Positions 1 through 8,485 of a DNA stretch of 20,369 nucleotides are shown in pieces. Source of the DNA: a virus; IMG/VR virus record IMGVR_UViG_3300007344_000346, positions 1-20,369 of that record; one strand, 5' to 3'. A program made the position numbers and the translations under genes. Numbering within the stretch: position 1 is the first letter of the stretch; each line of letters starts with the position of its first letter. Below the pieces are notes generated by a model. It was not told the origin of the DNA and made no database searches. It saw only the letters and a program-made list of their open reading frames with translations.

Positions 1-1667
1 ACTAGGTTGCCTGTGGTGACTTCTACGTTCGAGTCGATGATCATTCGGTAGGCATTCGCTGTAAAATCTCTAATAGCGAATTTTCCTCCCCCGATTGACG
101 ATGAATTTGCAGTACAATTGAAGTGATATTCTTTACCACCCGTTGCAGTGCTCTTCATAATTATCTGAGTTGTAGAAAGATTATCTGACTCGATATGTAG
201 ATCGCCGCTCGGCGCACTCGTCCCTATGCCGACTCTTCCCACATTATCAATGACCATTTGATTAGTGTTTGCTGTCTTGAAATAAATTTTATCGCTAGAC
301 GTTTGCCCCGATGTTGTTGATTCAAATTTAATACCAACTTTGCCCGTAGTATCGCTTGATACGTCAAGACCGAAATTTAATCCATATAAAGTCGGATTTG
401 GACTAACTCCAGTATTGTAAAATTGATTAAATGTAGTTTGTCCATAACCGCCACCACGCACTAATGTTAAAAGGTTTGTATTTCCTGCCCCCGATGGTGA
501 CTCAACCTCTAACTTTGCATTCGGCGAACTCGTTCCGATGCCGACATTTCCAAAAGAACTAATTCTCATTTTTTCAGACAATGTCCCAGTATCAGCAAAC
601 CCAGAATGAGTAGCAAACGTCAATGCTGTATTTCCTGTTCTGACATCAGCAGTGGAATCAGAACCATCGTACTCAGCTTTAACAAATGCAACGGTATTAG
701 TGTTATGATTTGAATATCTAGGGTTAGTGTCTGCGATAAATTCTAGCTTAGTACCTTGAGTTAAGTGAGTATTGCTACCTGTACCATTATTAACATTATC
801 AAAATTACCAATTTTAACGTCACCGCTCATCACGCCAGTATTTACATCTAGTTTTCCGCTCGGCGAACTCGTTCCGATGCCGACGTTGCCGTCTGCGTCT
901 ATTCTTACTCTTTCTGTGAGTGTGCTTTGATCTCCCGTCGAAAAAGATAGTCCTGCTTTACCGATAGATGCGCTTTCATTAATTGATTGAATTTTCCCAA
1001 CAACACCTGCGCCTGGCGTTGAAGGGTCTTTTTGATTAAACTCAAATGTACCAATAATATCACCCTCGCCGAGAGTGCTATCGTCTCTGTTAATTCTTAT
1101 TGTTGGATTCACAGAATCCATAATTTCTAAGTTAGAAGTTGTTGCCGGTGCGGTTGTGCCTATCCCTACATTGCCGCCGGTATAAACTAAATCGCCTGCG
1201 GTATATCCGCTCTCCCATTGACCTTCATACAAGTCTACTGTCCAACCGTAAGAGCTTTGGAATATACAGCGAATCAATGCTCCGGTGCTTTTACTAACAA
1301 CGTTGGAAGCTGCGCCGTTAATGTTTTGGCCGTTCCTACCTATCGTTAGGTTGTTAGTCCCAAAGCTGCGCTTCTGATCCATCAAAAGTAATTGATCGCC
1401 TGTGCTTGGATTAAGCGGTAAAGTTACCGATACAGCTGCGCTAGATGTGTCGATCATATATAAAAAGTTTCTAGCTGCTGTGAAATTTGCATTTTTGAAT
1501 TCAACAGTTGCGTCAAAAGTAGATGAATTAATGAAGCTAATCGCCGAATTCATCTCACTTACAAAAGTGTTTTTAATATGATTAAAAAGTGCCGGTGCTT
1601 CGGTCTCAAAGTTTGGATCTGAAGTCGCCGGAACGGTTGGTAGGTTGCTTATTGTTGGGACTGTCAC
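1..1667 (-). CDS. Tail fiber protein, partial (C-terminus beyond window)
   Basis: The frame is open from a GTG at 1667 to the window edge, 555 codons with no stop. It is the last tail gene read and probably the receptor-contacting fiber. The GTG overlaps the previous stop as GTGA and has a strong GGAGG nine bases upstream, so this start is well supported although it is not ATG. The N-terminus is proline- and threonine-rich (residues 1-30), followed by a likely virion-anchoring region. Four copies of an NVGIGT-xx-P motif lie near residues 164, 257, 372 and 475, the third and fourth followed or bracketed by KLEV/DLHI-type strands. This motif is common in trimeric phage fibers, which often end in an intramolecular chaperone (endosialidase-type) domain. 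That end would lie outside the window, so its presence is inference. Confident as a fiber; receptor unknown. Confidence 0.88.
   Translation of the reverse strand, partial: MTVPTISNLPTVPATSDPNFETEAPALFNHIKNTFVSEMNSAISFINSSTFDATVEFKNANFTAARNFLYMIDTSSAAVSVTLPLNPSTGDQLLLMDQKRSFGTNNLTIGRNGQNINGAASNVVSKSTGALIRCIFQSSYGWTVDLYEGQWESGYTAGDLVYTGGNVGIGTTAPATTSNLEIMDSVNPTIRINRDDSTLGEGDIIGTFEFNQKDPSTPGAGVVGKIQSINESASIGKAGLSFSTGDQSTLTERVRIDADGNVGIGTSSPSGKLDVNTGVMSGDVKIGNFDNVNNGTGSNTHLTQGTKLEFIADTNPRYSNHNTNTVAFVKAEYDGSDSTADVRTGNTALTFATHSGFADTGTLSEKMRISSFGNVGIGTSSPNAKLEVESPSGAGNTNLLTLVRGGGYGQTTFNQFYNTGVSPNPTLYGLNFGLDVSSDTTGKVGIKFESTTSGQTSSDKIYFKTANTNQMVIDNVGRVGIGTSAPSGDLHIESDNLSTTQIIMKSTATGGKEYHFNCTANSSSIGGGKFAIRDFTANAYRMIIDSNVEVTTGNL
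209..885 (-). repeat. Dispersed 25-bp repeats inside the fiber gene
   Basis: The bases encoding GIGTSSP are repeated almost unchanged. A 25-base block at 861-885 is identical at 521-545, and a third, diverged copy lies at 209-233. The fourth protein motif, near plus 1157-1180, is conserved in protein but much less in DNA. Near-identical DNA inside a fiber gene can act as short homology for internal deletion, duplication or exchange of fiber segments. That role is inference; the repeats are directly visible. Confidence 0.8.
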
Positions 1668-2677
1668 GATTGATATCCTCCAATGCTCGAAATATTGAGC
1701 GAATAACCAAAACGGTCTGGACGATTCCACGTAACCGCCGGTTTGCGTTCAATTTTACCATAAAGTAATAGCTGTGAAATAAAACCATCGGTGTTACTAG
1801 GTTTTAATACAAATACTTTATAATCTGAGTTGTTATATTTCCATAAGTTTTCAAGTCCGATTGCTTCTTGTCGAGAGCATGAGACACTTGCAGTAGCGTT
1901 AAAATTAACCGGCCTAATGACCTGATTAAGCGAACCGTTGGAGCTTTTTCTATATATAGAATTGTCTTCTATATTCTTACTTGTGCCGTATTGCGCTACT
2001 CCAAAGCTGCGCCCGATTCCTGCGAATACAAGGCCTATGCTCGGGTTGCCGGTGCTCTTTGTGATTTGTACTCTCATTGTCGCATCTGTCAAAATGTCGG
2101 TAAGCTGTAAATAATACTTGTCGATCAAAATAGATTGACCGGTGAAGTAATCGGTGTAAGTCTTGCAGAACGAAAAGCTGATAGTTTTATTTACAACACA
2201 ATCACTCGTATTAAAGCGTACAATCTTCACCGCTTGCCCTGCTGATTCAGTTACTAAACTAGTTTCGGCGATTGTTAAACTTGTGGCTGTAGGAGTACCC
2301 GAAACAGTAAAAAGCCCGTTATTCGCTGAATTTTGGAATCCATAGACGGCTATTGTGTCGCCGTTCGAAAACACCGAAAGGTCAACGCTACCCGAAGCGG
2401 TAAAAGTGCTCGGATTTGTTGCGCTGATTGTTGTGCCTGTTTCAACTGGCACAGTGCTGTTATGATCGACGATTTGCAATATTCCTTGTTCTGCCGAAAC
2501 ATTAAAAAAGCTAACAGTATCAATCGAACCGCAGGAAATCAAAATGTCGGAACTTGTCGAGCTGCTTTTTGCTATCTGCATCGGCTGTTTATTTATTGCG
2601 TTTTCTTTTGGGTATACTGGATCCTCATTACTCATCGCAACAACAGAAATTAAATTATTTGTTTTTACTATCTGCAT
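1664..2677 (-). CDS. Distal tail/tail tip protein with repeated beta-domain
   Basis: A 337-aa protein between the hub-like protein and the fiber, so most likely a tail-tip component linking the two. Residues 15-60 (a DPVYPKENAIN segment, then a strand-rich stretch) resemble the start of the galactose-binding-like domains found in some phage tip proteins; this match is from memory and weak. Residues 83-154 form a small beta-domain with an FSNGDTIAVYG strand, an N-N-G-x-F-T-V turn and a TESAG motif, shared with the hub-like and tail tube proteins. The C-terminal half is beta-rich and ends with a GYSLNISSIGG segment. It starts with ATG one base after the hub-like stop, with GGAG six bases upstream inside the last codons of that gene. 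The exact Dit/hub assignment is uncertain. Confidence 0.65.
   Translation of the reverse strand: MQIVKTNNLISVVAMSNEDPVYPKENAINKQPMQIAKSSSTSSDILISCGSIDTVSFFNVSAEQGILQIVDHNSTVPVETGTTISATNPSTFTASGSVDLSVFSNGDTIAVYGFQNSANNGLFTVSGTPTATSLTIAETSLVTESAGQAVKIVRFNTSDCVVNKTISFSFCKTYTDYFTGQSILIDKYYLQLTDILTDATMRVQITKSTGNPSIGLVFAGIGRSFGVAQYGTSKNIEDNSIYRKSSNGSLNQVIRPVNFNATASVSCSRQEAIGLENLWKYNNSDYKVFVLKPSNTDGFISQLLLYGKIERKPAVTWNRPDRFGYSLNISSIGGYQS
1677..1681 (-). promoter_or_regulatory. Ribosome binding site deciding the fiber GTG start
   Basis: GGAGG on the minus strand lies nine bases upstream of the GTG at 1667. It sits inside the last codons of the preceding gene, which suggests translational coupling. 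It is the main reason to accept a GTG start for the fiber. Confidence 0.75.
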
Positions 2678-2678
2678 A

Positions 2679-4613
2679 TTAATCTCCGAATACTATGTTC
2701 TGCGCTATGCCTCGAATCGTTGTTTGACCACTTGAGAAGTCCCAAGCTATTTCTTGTATGTGTAGATCTCCAGAGATCCAGTCAGTAAACTGCACACGTT
2801 GGCCTGGAAATATCGAACTGTCGATTCCTTCGCCGTCGATTGTATAAACTATCTGTATACGATCCCAATCTAAAAAAAGATCTTTCTTTTTTGTCAGTGC
2901 TGTTGTTATTGCACTCGCATTTATATCAAATGCTTGTACTGTTTCAGTTGTGCCCACGTCGATACCGGTTGTTACTTCTGTTTTTGTCTCCAAGTTTAAT
3001 ACGCTTTGAGGGCTTGCAATAGCGATTCTCTGAATCCAGTTACTCGCAAAAGAAAATAAAACATCTTTTGTTAAGTAGCTCACACCTTCATCACGATTGA
3101 TTGAATATTGATCGAGTGATTTACTGCTGCTGTATTGCTCTTTGTCTATCAAATACATTAATTTAGCTGCTCGATCAAAAATGAATATATGCTCATGGTA
3201 TGCACAAATGCCCTTTAGAACATCGAGTATTTTTTGCTGAGTTACAAAACCGTAATTAATTGCAGCGGTTGCGCTTGAATGCTCTTTGCTGAATCCGTAA
3301 TAGCCCTGCAATGTGATTGTATTTCCTGCGCTCTCATCAACAAGCGTACCAGTAACGACAACGTAATAACCCGATGCATCGACTGAGCTGATTCTATAAT
3401 ATCCATTGTTTGATGTGCTTCCAGATATCTGTATTCTCTGCCCTGTTATATCTGTATCTGCTCCGGCAAAACCTAGAAAAATTGGACTTGTTGAGCTTAT
3501 GCGCTGATTTGATGCGGTGAAGCTTATCGTATTATTAATAAGCTTTTGATCTCTGACTTGTACGAGTCCTGACAAGGTTTCTGCTAAAGTCTCAAGCGTG
3601 TTGTATTCGCCTTGGATGTCGATAGATATTTCGTTAACTGGGGCTAGTCCTTGCAAAGTAAAATTAAAGGCAGTCGACTCAAAATCATCGTATGCCGGAT
3701 CTGCTGCGCCATGATGCGACCAATCAGTATTATTTGTATTCGCTCCTGTCGGACTCATCGTTGCAGTTCCTGATGTGTTGTTTCTTTTATAGTGATAATC
3801 TCCGTAATTTATATCCTGTGGGTAAGTGTAACTAGTTGTGACATCTTCAAAAGCTCTGTATTGTGCGCCCTCATAAACAGCGGTTAAAGTTGTTCCACCG
3901 GTGTAGTATTCTAAATTATTGTCATCTTGTAGTAGGGGACTAAAATTATTCAATGTGCCGATAACTTTGGGAAGTACTCGGCCTTGAGTGAATGAACTTG
4001 GATTGTTTATATCCTGCGCCGGATCAAGCCAGTCAGAATCATAAATGTCCGATTTTAATTGAAATACTATAGAAAGCTCGTCAAGATCTCGGATGATCCC
4101 TTTCACGTTATCAAACAAAACAAAACTGTCAAATTTAACGTAGAATTCAAATAGTTTTGTTTTATCGGACAAGTCGAAAATAGTCTGACCGTCTTCGCCT
4201 AACAAGCCTTTGCGCTTTAGCGTTACTGTTCCGTCATTGAGCTTAACAAATCCGCTATCCTCTGTATAACTTACTTCGCCGAAGTTGATAATTCCGCAAA
4301 AAAAGTACTGTGTGGTTCCTCGTTGATCTGTGTAGTATCCATCTGGATCGGAAAAGAATTCAATCTTTTGAATAGTGATCTCAAGTCCTGCCGGCTGTGT
4401 TGTAAGTGCTGCGCCGTCTACGACTAAAGCAGATGATGAAACGGTTACAATCTTACGCTGCAAGTCATTTGATGCGTTTAAGCTTCCCTTGATTATGATC
4501 TTATCGCCAACATTAAAGCCAGTAAAATCATTAGCACTCGTTGCAATGGAATTGCCCGAAAAGCTAACAGTCGAGCTAGTATAAAAGTCCTGCTTACATT
4601 CTAGATGAATCAT
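2679..4613 (-). CDS. Tail hub-like / tail-associated protein
   Basis: A 644-aa protein read directly after the tape measure gene, with its start overlapping that gene's stop as ATGA. The position after the tape measure is where distal-tail and hub proteins are encoded in siphoviruses. The N-terminus (residues 14-84) and a central segment (about 360-438) are two copies of the small beta-domain described in the findings, with GFNVGDKIIIKGS in the first and SNNGYYRISS plus DESAGNTITL in the second. The remainder looks like a beta-barrel hub: strands with G-E-V-S-Y-T, an Asn/Asp/Tyr-rich middle (about 190-330), and a C-terminal segment (about 540-644) with FPGQRVQF and IAWDF strands, typical of proteins with a hub-type fold. 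No lysozyme, peptidase or other enzymatic motif was seen. The role is taken mainly from gene order. Confidence 0.7.
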   Translation of the reverse strand: MIHLECKQDFYTSSTVSFSGNSIATSANDFTGFNVGDKIIIKGSLNASNDLQRKIVTVSSSALVVDGAALTTQPAGLEITIQKIEFFSDPDGYYTDQRGTTQYFFCGIINFGEVSYTEDSGFVKLNDGTVTLKRKGLLGEDGQTIFDLSDKTKLFEFYVKFDSFVLFDNVKGIIRDLDELSIVFQLKSDIYDSDWLDPAQDINNPSSFTQGRVLPKVIGTLNNFSPLLQDDNNLEYYTGGTTLTAVYEGAQYRAFEDVTTSYTYPQDINYGDYHYKRNNTSGTATMSPTGANTNNTDWSHHGAADPAYDDFESTAFNFTLQGLAPVNEISIDIQGEYNTLETLAETLSGLVQVRDQKLINNTISFTASNQRISSTSPIFLGFAGADTDITGQRIQISGSTSNNGYYRISSVDASGYYVVVTGTLVDESAGNTITLQGYYGFSKEHSSATAAINYGFVTQQKILDVLKGICAYHEHIFIFDRAAKLMYLIDKEQYSSSKSLDQYSINRDEGVSYLTKDVLFSFASNWIQRIAIASPQSVLNLETKTEVTTGIDVGTTETVQAFDINASAITTALTKKKDLFLDWDRIQIVYTIDGEGIDSSIFPGQRVQFTDWISGDLHIQEIAWDFSSGQTTIRGIAQNIVFGD

Positions 4614-7600
4614 GCGCTAAGCCCTCGATATCTTTGCAACTCTTCGCTGACTTTTCTGGCGTTTAGATAGACCGTTGGGTCTTTTTGGTCTCGTAGCTGC
4701 TCAAGGATCAATGACAATAGCTCGATTGTTCTTGCTGTGTCGTAGCTCGGAGCCTCGGAAATTGGAGCACCGTATTTACTGCTTGCTCCTGTGCTGCTTA
4801 AGTAGCTACGTACCGCCGGAGCGTCATCTTGTCTAATAACCATCTCGCCCCTGTGCAGCATTGCAGGCTGTACGGTTCCGTTGATGTTCCATGCTCCTTT
4901 TGCGAATGGTTTAGTAGATAAATCAATTGATTGAAGTTGCCCAGATACGTAATAGTCATATCTAGAAAAACCAATATCCTGTGAGGATTTATACGATTTA
5001 CCTCCTAATGTATCGCTACCAGATTCGACTGCGCCACTAGGTGTTATTACTTTCTGCCCTATGGTTGCGCCAAACTCATTGTAATATAATCGCCTTTTAT
5101 AACCTTTCTTTTCTATATACGCTCTTTGACCGTCTGCGCTAATCTTAGCTACTTGTTGGGCTCCTATGGCGTAATCGCTAAGTGATGAGCCAGTACCTGC
5201 CAATGCTCTTAATTGACCACTAGCAATAACAAATTGACTAAATGCGTTTACGTCACCTATTGCCGGCTGCTCTGTAGTTAATTGAGTTTCCTGCTCGATT
5301 GCTGTTTTTAGTTTTAGTGCATTATCTGCTATTGTCTCAAATACGTTTGCAGTATTTTGCGCAATCGTCTGAAGGTTTACACTCGTAGATTGTAGTGGTG
5401 TAGATGTAGATACTAAAGTATTCGATAAATCTGTTGTTTCTTGTCTCGTTGTTTTTGTTGCGCTAGAACTGTCATCAAGCTGAGTCTCTAAACTTGCTAG
5501 AGTCTCCGCAAAGCTTCCGGTTTTTGTTTTTGTTGTTGTGCTTGCTGTGCCTAATCCGTCGATTGAACTGTTGAGCTTTCCATCGCCAGAAAGTGCACTT
5601 GTTGCATTGTCGCTGTTTGTTTTGAGTCCTGCTAGGGAACTGTTAAGGTTTCCGTCTCCAGAAATTGAATCCTTAGCTCCTTCGCTGCTTGTTGTTAAAT
5701 TCTTCGTAGCTTCGTCAAGAAATGCAAAGCTTGTTTTCAGTAAATCTAGATTATCCTTAAAAGTCGTCGGGTCTGCTTCAGATGTTGCAGTGACTAAATT
5801 CGCTGCAAGACTATCGAAAGCACTTTTTACATTTTCTTTTATTTTGCTGTAATTCGCATCAGTTCCGAAAACTGTTTGGGCTTGATCTAGAAAAGTCTTA
5901 CTGACATTCTGAAATTGTGCGATTAATTGTTCATCTGCTGAGGTAAGCTCAGAAAAATCTATTTTATCAATTGCTTCGCTAGTCGCCACAAACTTCTGTT
6001 TGAGTAGCTCAAATTTATCAACTGGTATCGCTGATGATATATCACCGGCTGTCAATGAATCTAAATCTTGCAATACTGAAAAAAGTATTCCATTTATTCC
6101 TTCTGCGCTGCTTTTTTGTTGGTTCAATGCTGATTGCTGCTGCGCTGCTATTTGTGTCTGTAATCGGTCAACCGCTTGCACTTGGGCAAAATACTGTTCT
6201 GATAACTTGATGCGCTCCTCAAGCTGTCCCTCGTTGAGGCTTGCAAGCTCTACTGATAAATTCCGTAACTCTTGTTGAGCATCTGCAAGCTTGATATCAA
6301 GTGAAACATCTTTAGTTATAAAATCAGTGATCTGCTCAGAAAGTCGCTCATACCTTGTTAACAAATTGCTCAAGTTCGAACTAGATTGAGTTGTCTGCTG
6401 AACACCTCCACCAAAACCGCCAAAGCTCATAGGATGCGCTGTTTGTGTGGCTCTTGGTCTTGCTGCTTGCGTGACAATTGAAAAGCCTTGGCTCTTTACG
6501 TAATCTGACCAGTCGCTCCCGAAGCTTGAACCGGCAGGAAACCGGCTTGCTCTTTCTGCTGCTTGTGCTGCTTCTGCTTGTACTTGAATTGCTTGTACTT
6601 GTGTTTTTGCTTGTCGCTCAATCGCTTGAGTTGTTCGGCCTGTTGCAATCTCTTGCTGCTGTTGCGCTTGCGTTACTTTCTTAATTGCTTCTGTTGCTTT
6701 GTCGTTCTCTGTATTCAGATCTTTTGTTTTGTCTGTCAGATCTTTTGTTTTCTTTGTTTGATCGCCTATTGCTTTAGTTTGATCGTCTACAACGTCTCTG
6801 TTGTGATCTATTGCTTTAGTTTGATCTTCTGTTGTTTTCTTTTGAAGTCTTGCTGCTTTGTTTAGATCTACGAATTTATTTTTTAAGTATTCAACTCTGT
6901 CCGCTTGTTTTTCTATAAATTCTGTGCGTGTATCTAATAACTCTCTTACACTTTCCGCTGCCCTCTGTGTAGCGTCAGATAAGCCACCGACTAAAGCATC
7001 CCTCCAAGATTTAGCACTATCAAAATCAAGTGTTAAAGCACTGCCTACCATTTTTGCAAAATCTAAAGCACTTGACGCAGCATCGCCCAAAGCACGTCCG
7101 AACAAGGTAGCAAAGCTTTGAATTGCCTTGATATTCAACTGAATACTATCGACTACATAGCCGAAACCCTGACCGAGAGTAAGCATAACCTTGCCGGCAA
7201 ATGAGAAAGCTTCCGTTAATCCGGTAGTTTTACCGGTTAAGTCTTTAACTTTTCCGGAAGCATCAGAAGTTTTACCGCCGATATTTGTAAACTGCTCGAC
7301 TATTATTTTACCGACTTCTACAACGGCTCTAAAACTCTGCTCATTAGCTTGGATGCTTTCGGTTAATCCGTCGATGAATATTTTTAGATCATCTCTGATT
7401 AGATCCTCAAAAATACTAATCCGAATACCTTCAACCGCTGAGCTTAATTTGGTAAAAGATCCCTGCAAGGTATCCATCTGCTTTTTGGCTATCTCGTCAG
7501 CAACGTCACCCACGTTTTTCAATTGGTGCGCCATCTCTTCGACTGCTGCGATTCCTCCGCTTTGCTGCAAAGTCAATAATGCGCCTCCGGCCTCAGTGCC

Positions 7601-8482
7601 GAAAATTGCTATCATATCTTTGCTGCTTGCACCTGCATTTTCTAGATCTCTGAGAGTCTCAACCAGATTTTGACCGACTTCTACATTCAAGCTTTTAAGC
7701 GTATCCGCTGCTTTTTTTGTTGGGTCGATAAGCGTAGCCATTGCTTGACGCAAAGCTGTACCGGCTCTAGTGCCAGAAACACCGGCATTACCAAAGATCC
7801 CTAGAAAACCGTTAAGCTGTTCGAAACTTACGCCTGTTGTTGCTGCGATACCACCTGCATAACTAATAGAACTTGCTAGGCTTTCAAGCGTGGTGTTGCT
7901 GCTTGTAAAAGTCTCGACAAGTACATTGTTGACGTGAGCAAGATCTGAGACTTGCTTGCCCATCGAACTCATGACATTAGTCACGATATCCGCAGACTCA
8001 CCCAATGAAACGCCGGAAGCTGCTGATAGCTGTAAAACTTTCGGCAGTGCTGCGATGCTTTGCTGAGCTTTGAAACCTGCTCGACCCATTGCTTCAAGTG
8101 CTGTGGCTGCCTCTGTTGCGCTGAACTGGGTTGTCTTGCCCATCTCCTTAGCTGCTGCGCTTAAGGCTTTTGACTGCTCCGCTTGCGCTTCTAAACTCTG
8201 CGTTGATTTAACAGAGATAGCGACAACCTTCGCCATCTGTTGTTCAAAGCCTGCGCCGACTGTTACAGACTGCTTGAGTTGATCGGTAAGAAAATTCGCA
8301 GCTTTGGAAAGTGCTGCAAAAGCTATCTGGCTTTTGAGCATAGCACCTGCCATACTCTCGCCGGATTTTGTGACTTTGCCGGAACTTTTAGAAACGTCTA
8401 AAAGGGCTTTTTCTAGATTTTTAGCGTTACGTACTGCGCTACTTGTATCTAATCCTATACCAAAAACTTCGATATCTGCCAT
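4610..8482 (-). CDS. Tail tape measure protein
   Basis: At 1290 aa this is the longest gene in the window, in the expected place after the tail chaperones. It sets tail length and is packed inside the tail tube, probably then ejected with the DNA. The first ~380 residues match the phage tail tape measure (TP901-type) core: Ala/Ser/Gly-rich helices with LEAMGRAGFKAQQ, a GVSGTRAGTALRQAM segment and an IFGTEAG motif. Residues 425-480 are hydrophobic and could insert in a membrane. Residues 545-660 are a charged coiled coil with DQTKAI/DQTKKT repeats, then Gln-rich helices. Two SGDGxLNSS repeats lie near 937 and 963. The C-terminus has GAWNINGTVQPAMLHRGEMV, similar to the ends of many tape measure proteins. 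By the usual rule of about 1.5 angstrom per residue the tail would be near 190 nm (inference). The start is ATG at 8482, three bases after the T stop. Confidence 0.95.
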   Translation of the reverse strand: MADIEVFGIGLDTSSAVRNAKNLEKALLDVSKSSGKVTKSGESMAGAMLKSQIAFAALSKAANFLTDQLKQSVTVGAGFEQQMAKVVAISVKSTQSLEAQAEQSKALSAAAKEMGKTTQFSATEAATALEAMGRAGFKAQQSIAALPKVLQLSAASGVSLGESADIVTNVMSSMGKQVSDLAHVNNVLVETFTSSNTTLESLASSISYAGGIAATTGVSFEQLNGFLGIFGNAGVSGTRAGTALRQAMATLIDPTKKAADTLKSLNVEVGQNLVETLRDLENAGASSKDMIAIFGTEAGGALLTLQQSGGIAAVEEMAHQLKNVGDVADEIAKKQMDTLQGSFTKLSSAVEGIRISIFEDLIRDDLKIFIDGLTESIQANEQSFRAVVEVGKIIVEQFTNIGGKTSDASGKVKDLTGKTTGLTEAFSFAGKVMLTLGQGFGYVVDSIQLNIKAIQSFATLFGRALGDAASSALDFAKMVGSALTLDFDSAKSWRDALVGGLSDATQRAAESVRELLDTRTEFIEKQADRVEYLKNKFVDLNKAARLQKKTTEDQTKAIDHNRDVVDDQTKAIGDQTKKTKDLTDKTKDLNTENDKATEAIKKVTQAQQQQEIATGRTTQAIERQAKTQVQAIQVQAEAAQAAERASRFPAGSSFGSDWSDYVKSQGFSIVTQAARPRATQTAHPMSFGGFGGGVQQTTQSSSNLSNLLTRYERLSEQITDFITKDVSLDIKLADAQQELRNLSVELASLNEGQLEERIKLSEQYFAQVQAVDRLQTQIAAQQQSALNQQKSSAEGINGILFSVLQDLDSLTAGDISSAIPVDKFELLKQKFVATSEAIDKIDFSELTSADEQLIAQFQNVSKTFLDQAQTVFGTDANYSKIKENVKSAFDSLAANLVTATSEADPTTFKDNLDLLKTSFAFLDEATKNLTTSSEGAKDSISGDGNLNSSLAGLKTNSDNATSALSGDGKLNSSIDGLGTASTTTKTKTGSFAETLASLETQLDDSSSATKTTRQETTDLSNTLVSTSTPLQSTSVNLQTIAQNTANVFETIADNALKLKTAIEQETQLTTEQPAIGDVNAFSQFVIASGQLRALAGTGSSLSDYAIGAQQVAKISADGQRAYIEKKGYKRRLYYNEFGATIGQKVITPSGAVESGSDTLGGKSYKSSQDIGFSRYDYYVSGQLQSIDLSTKPFAKGAWNINGTVQPAMLHRGEMVIRQDDAPAVRSYLSSTGASSKYGAPISEAPSYDTARTIELLSLILEQLRDQKDPTVYLNARKVSEELQRYRGLSA
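6711..6830 (-). repeat. Heptad-like DQTK repeats in the tape measure gene
   Basis: The DNA encodes successive DQTKAI, DQTKAI, DQTKKT and DLTDKT units. A 19-base block is repeated exactly at 6766-6784 and 6808-6826. Such in-frame repeats in a coiled-coil rod allow tail length to change by slippage or recombination; that consequence is inference. Confidence 0.7.
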
Positions 8483-8485
8483 GCT

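Noticed and set aside
1606-1788. 60-codon minus-strand frame overlapping the end of the tail-tip gene
   Set aside because: It lies in another frame across the well-supported fiber start and tail-tip end, and has no family-like features.
7191-7673. 160-codon plus-strand frame opposite the tape measure gene
   Set aside because: Antisense shadow. Ala/Ser-rich coding produces long open antisense frames; there is no start context or homologous motif.
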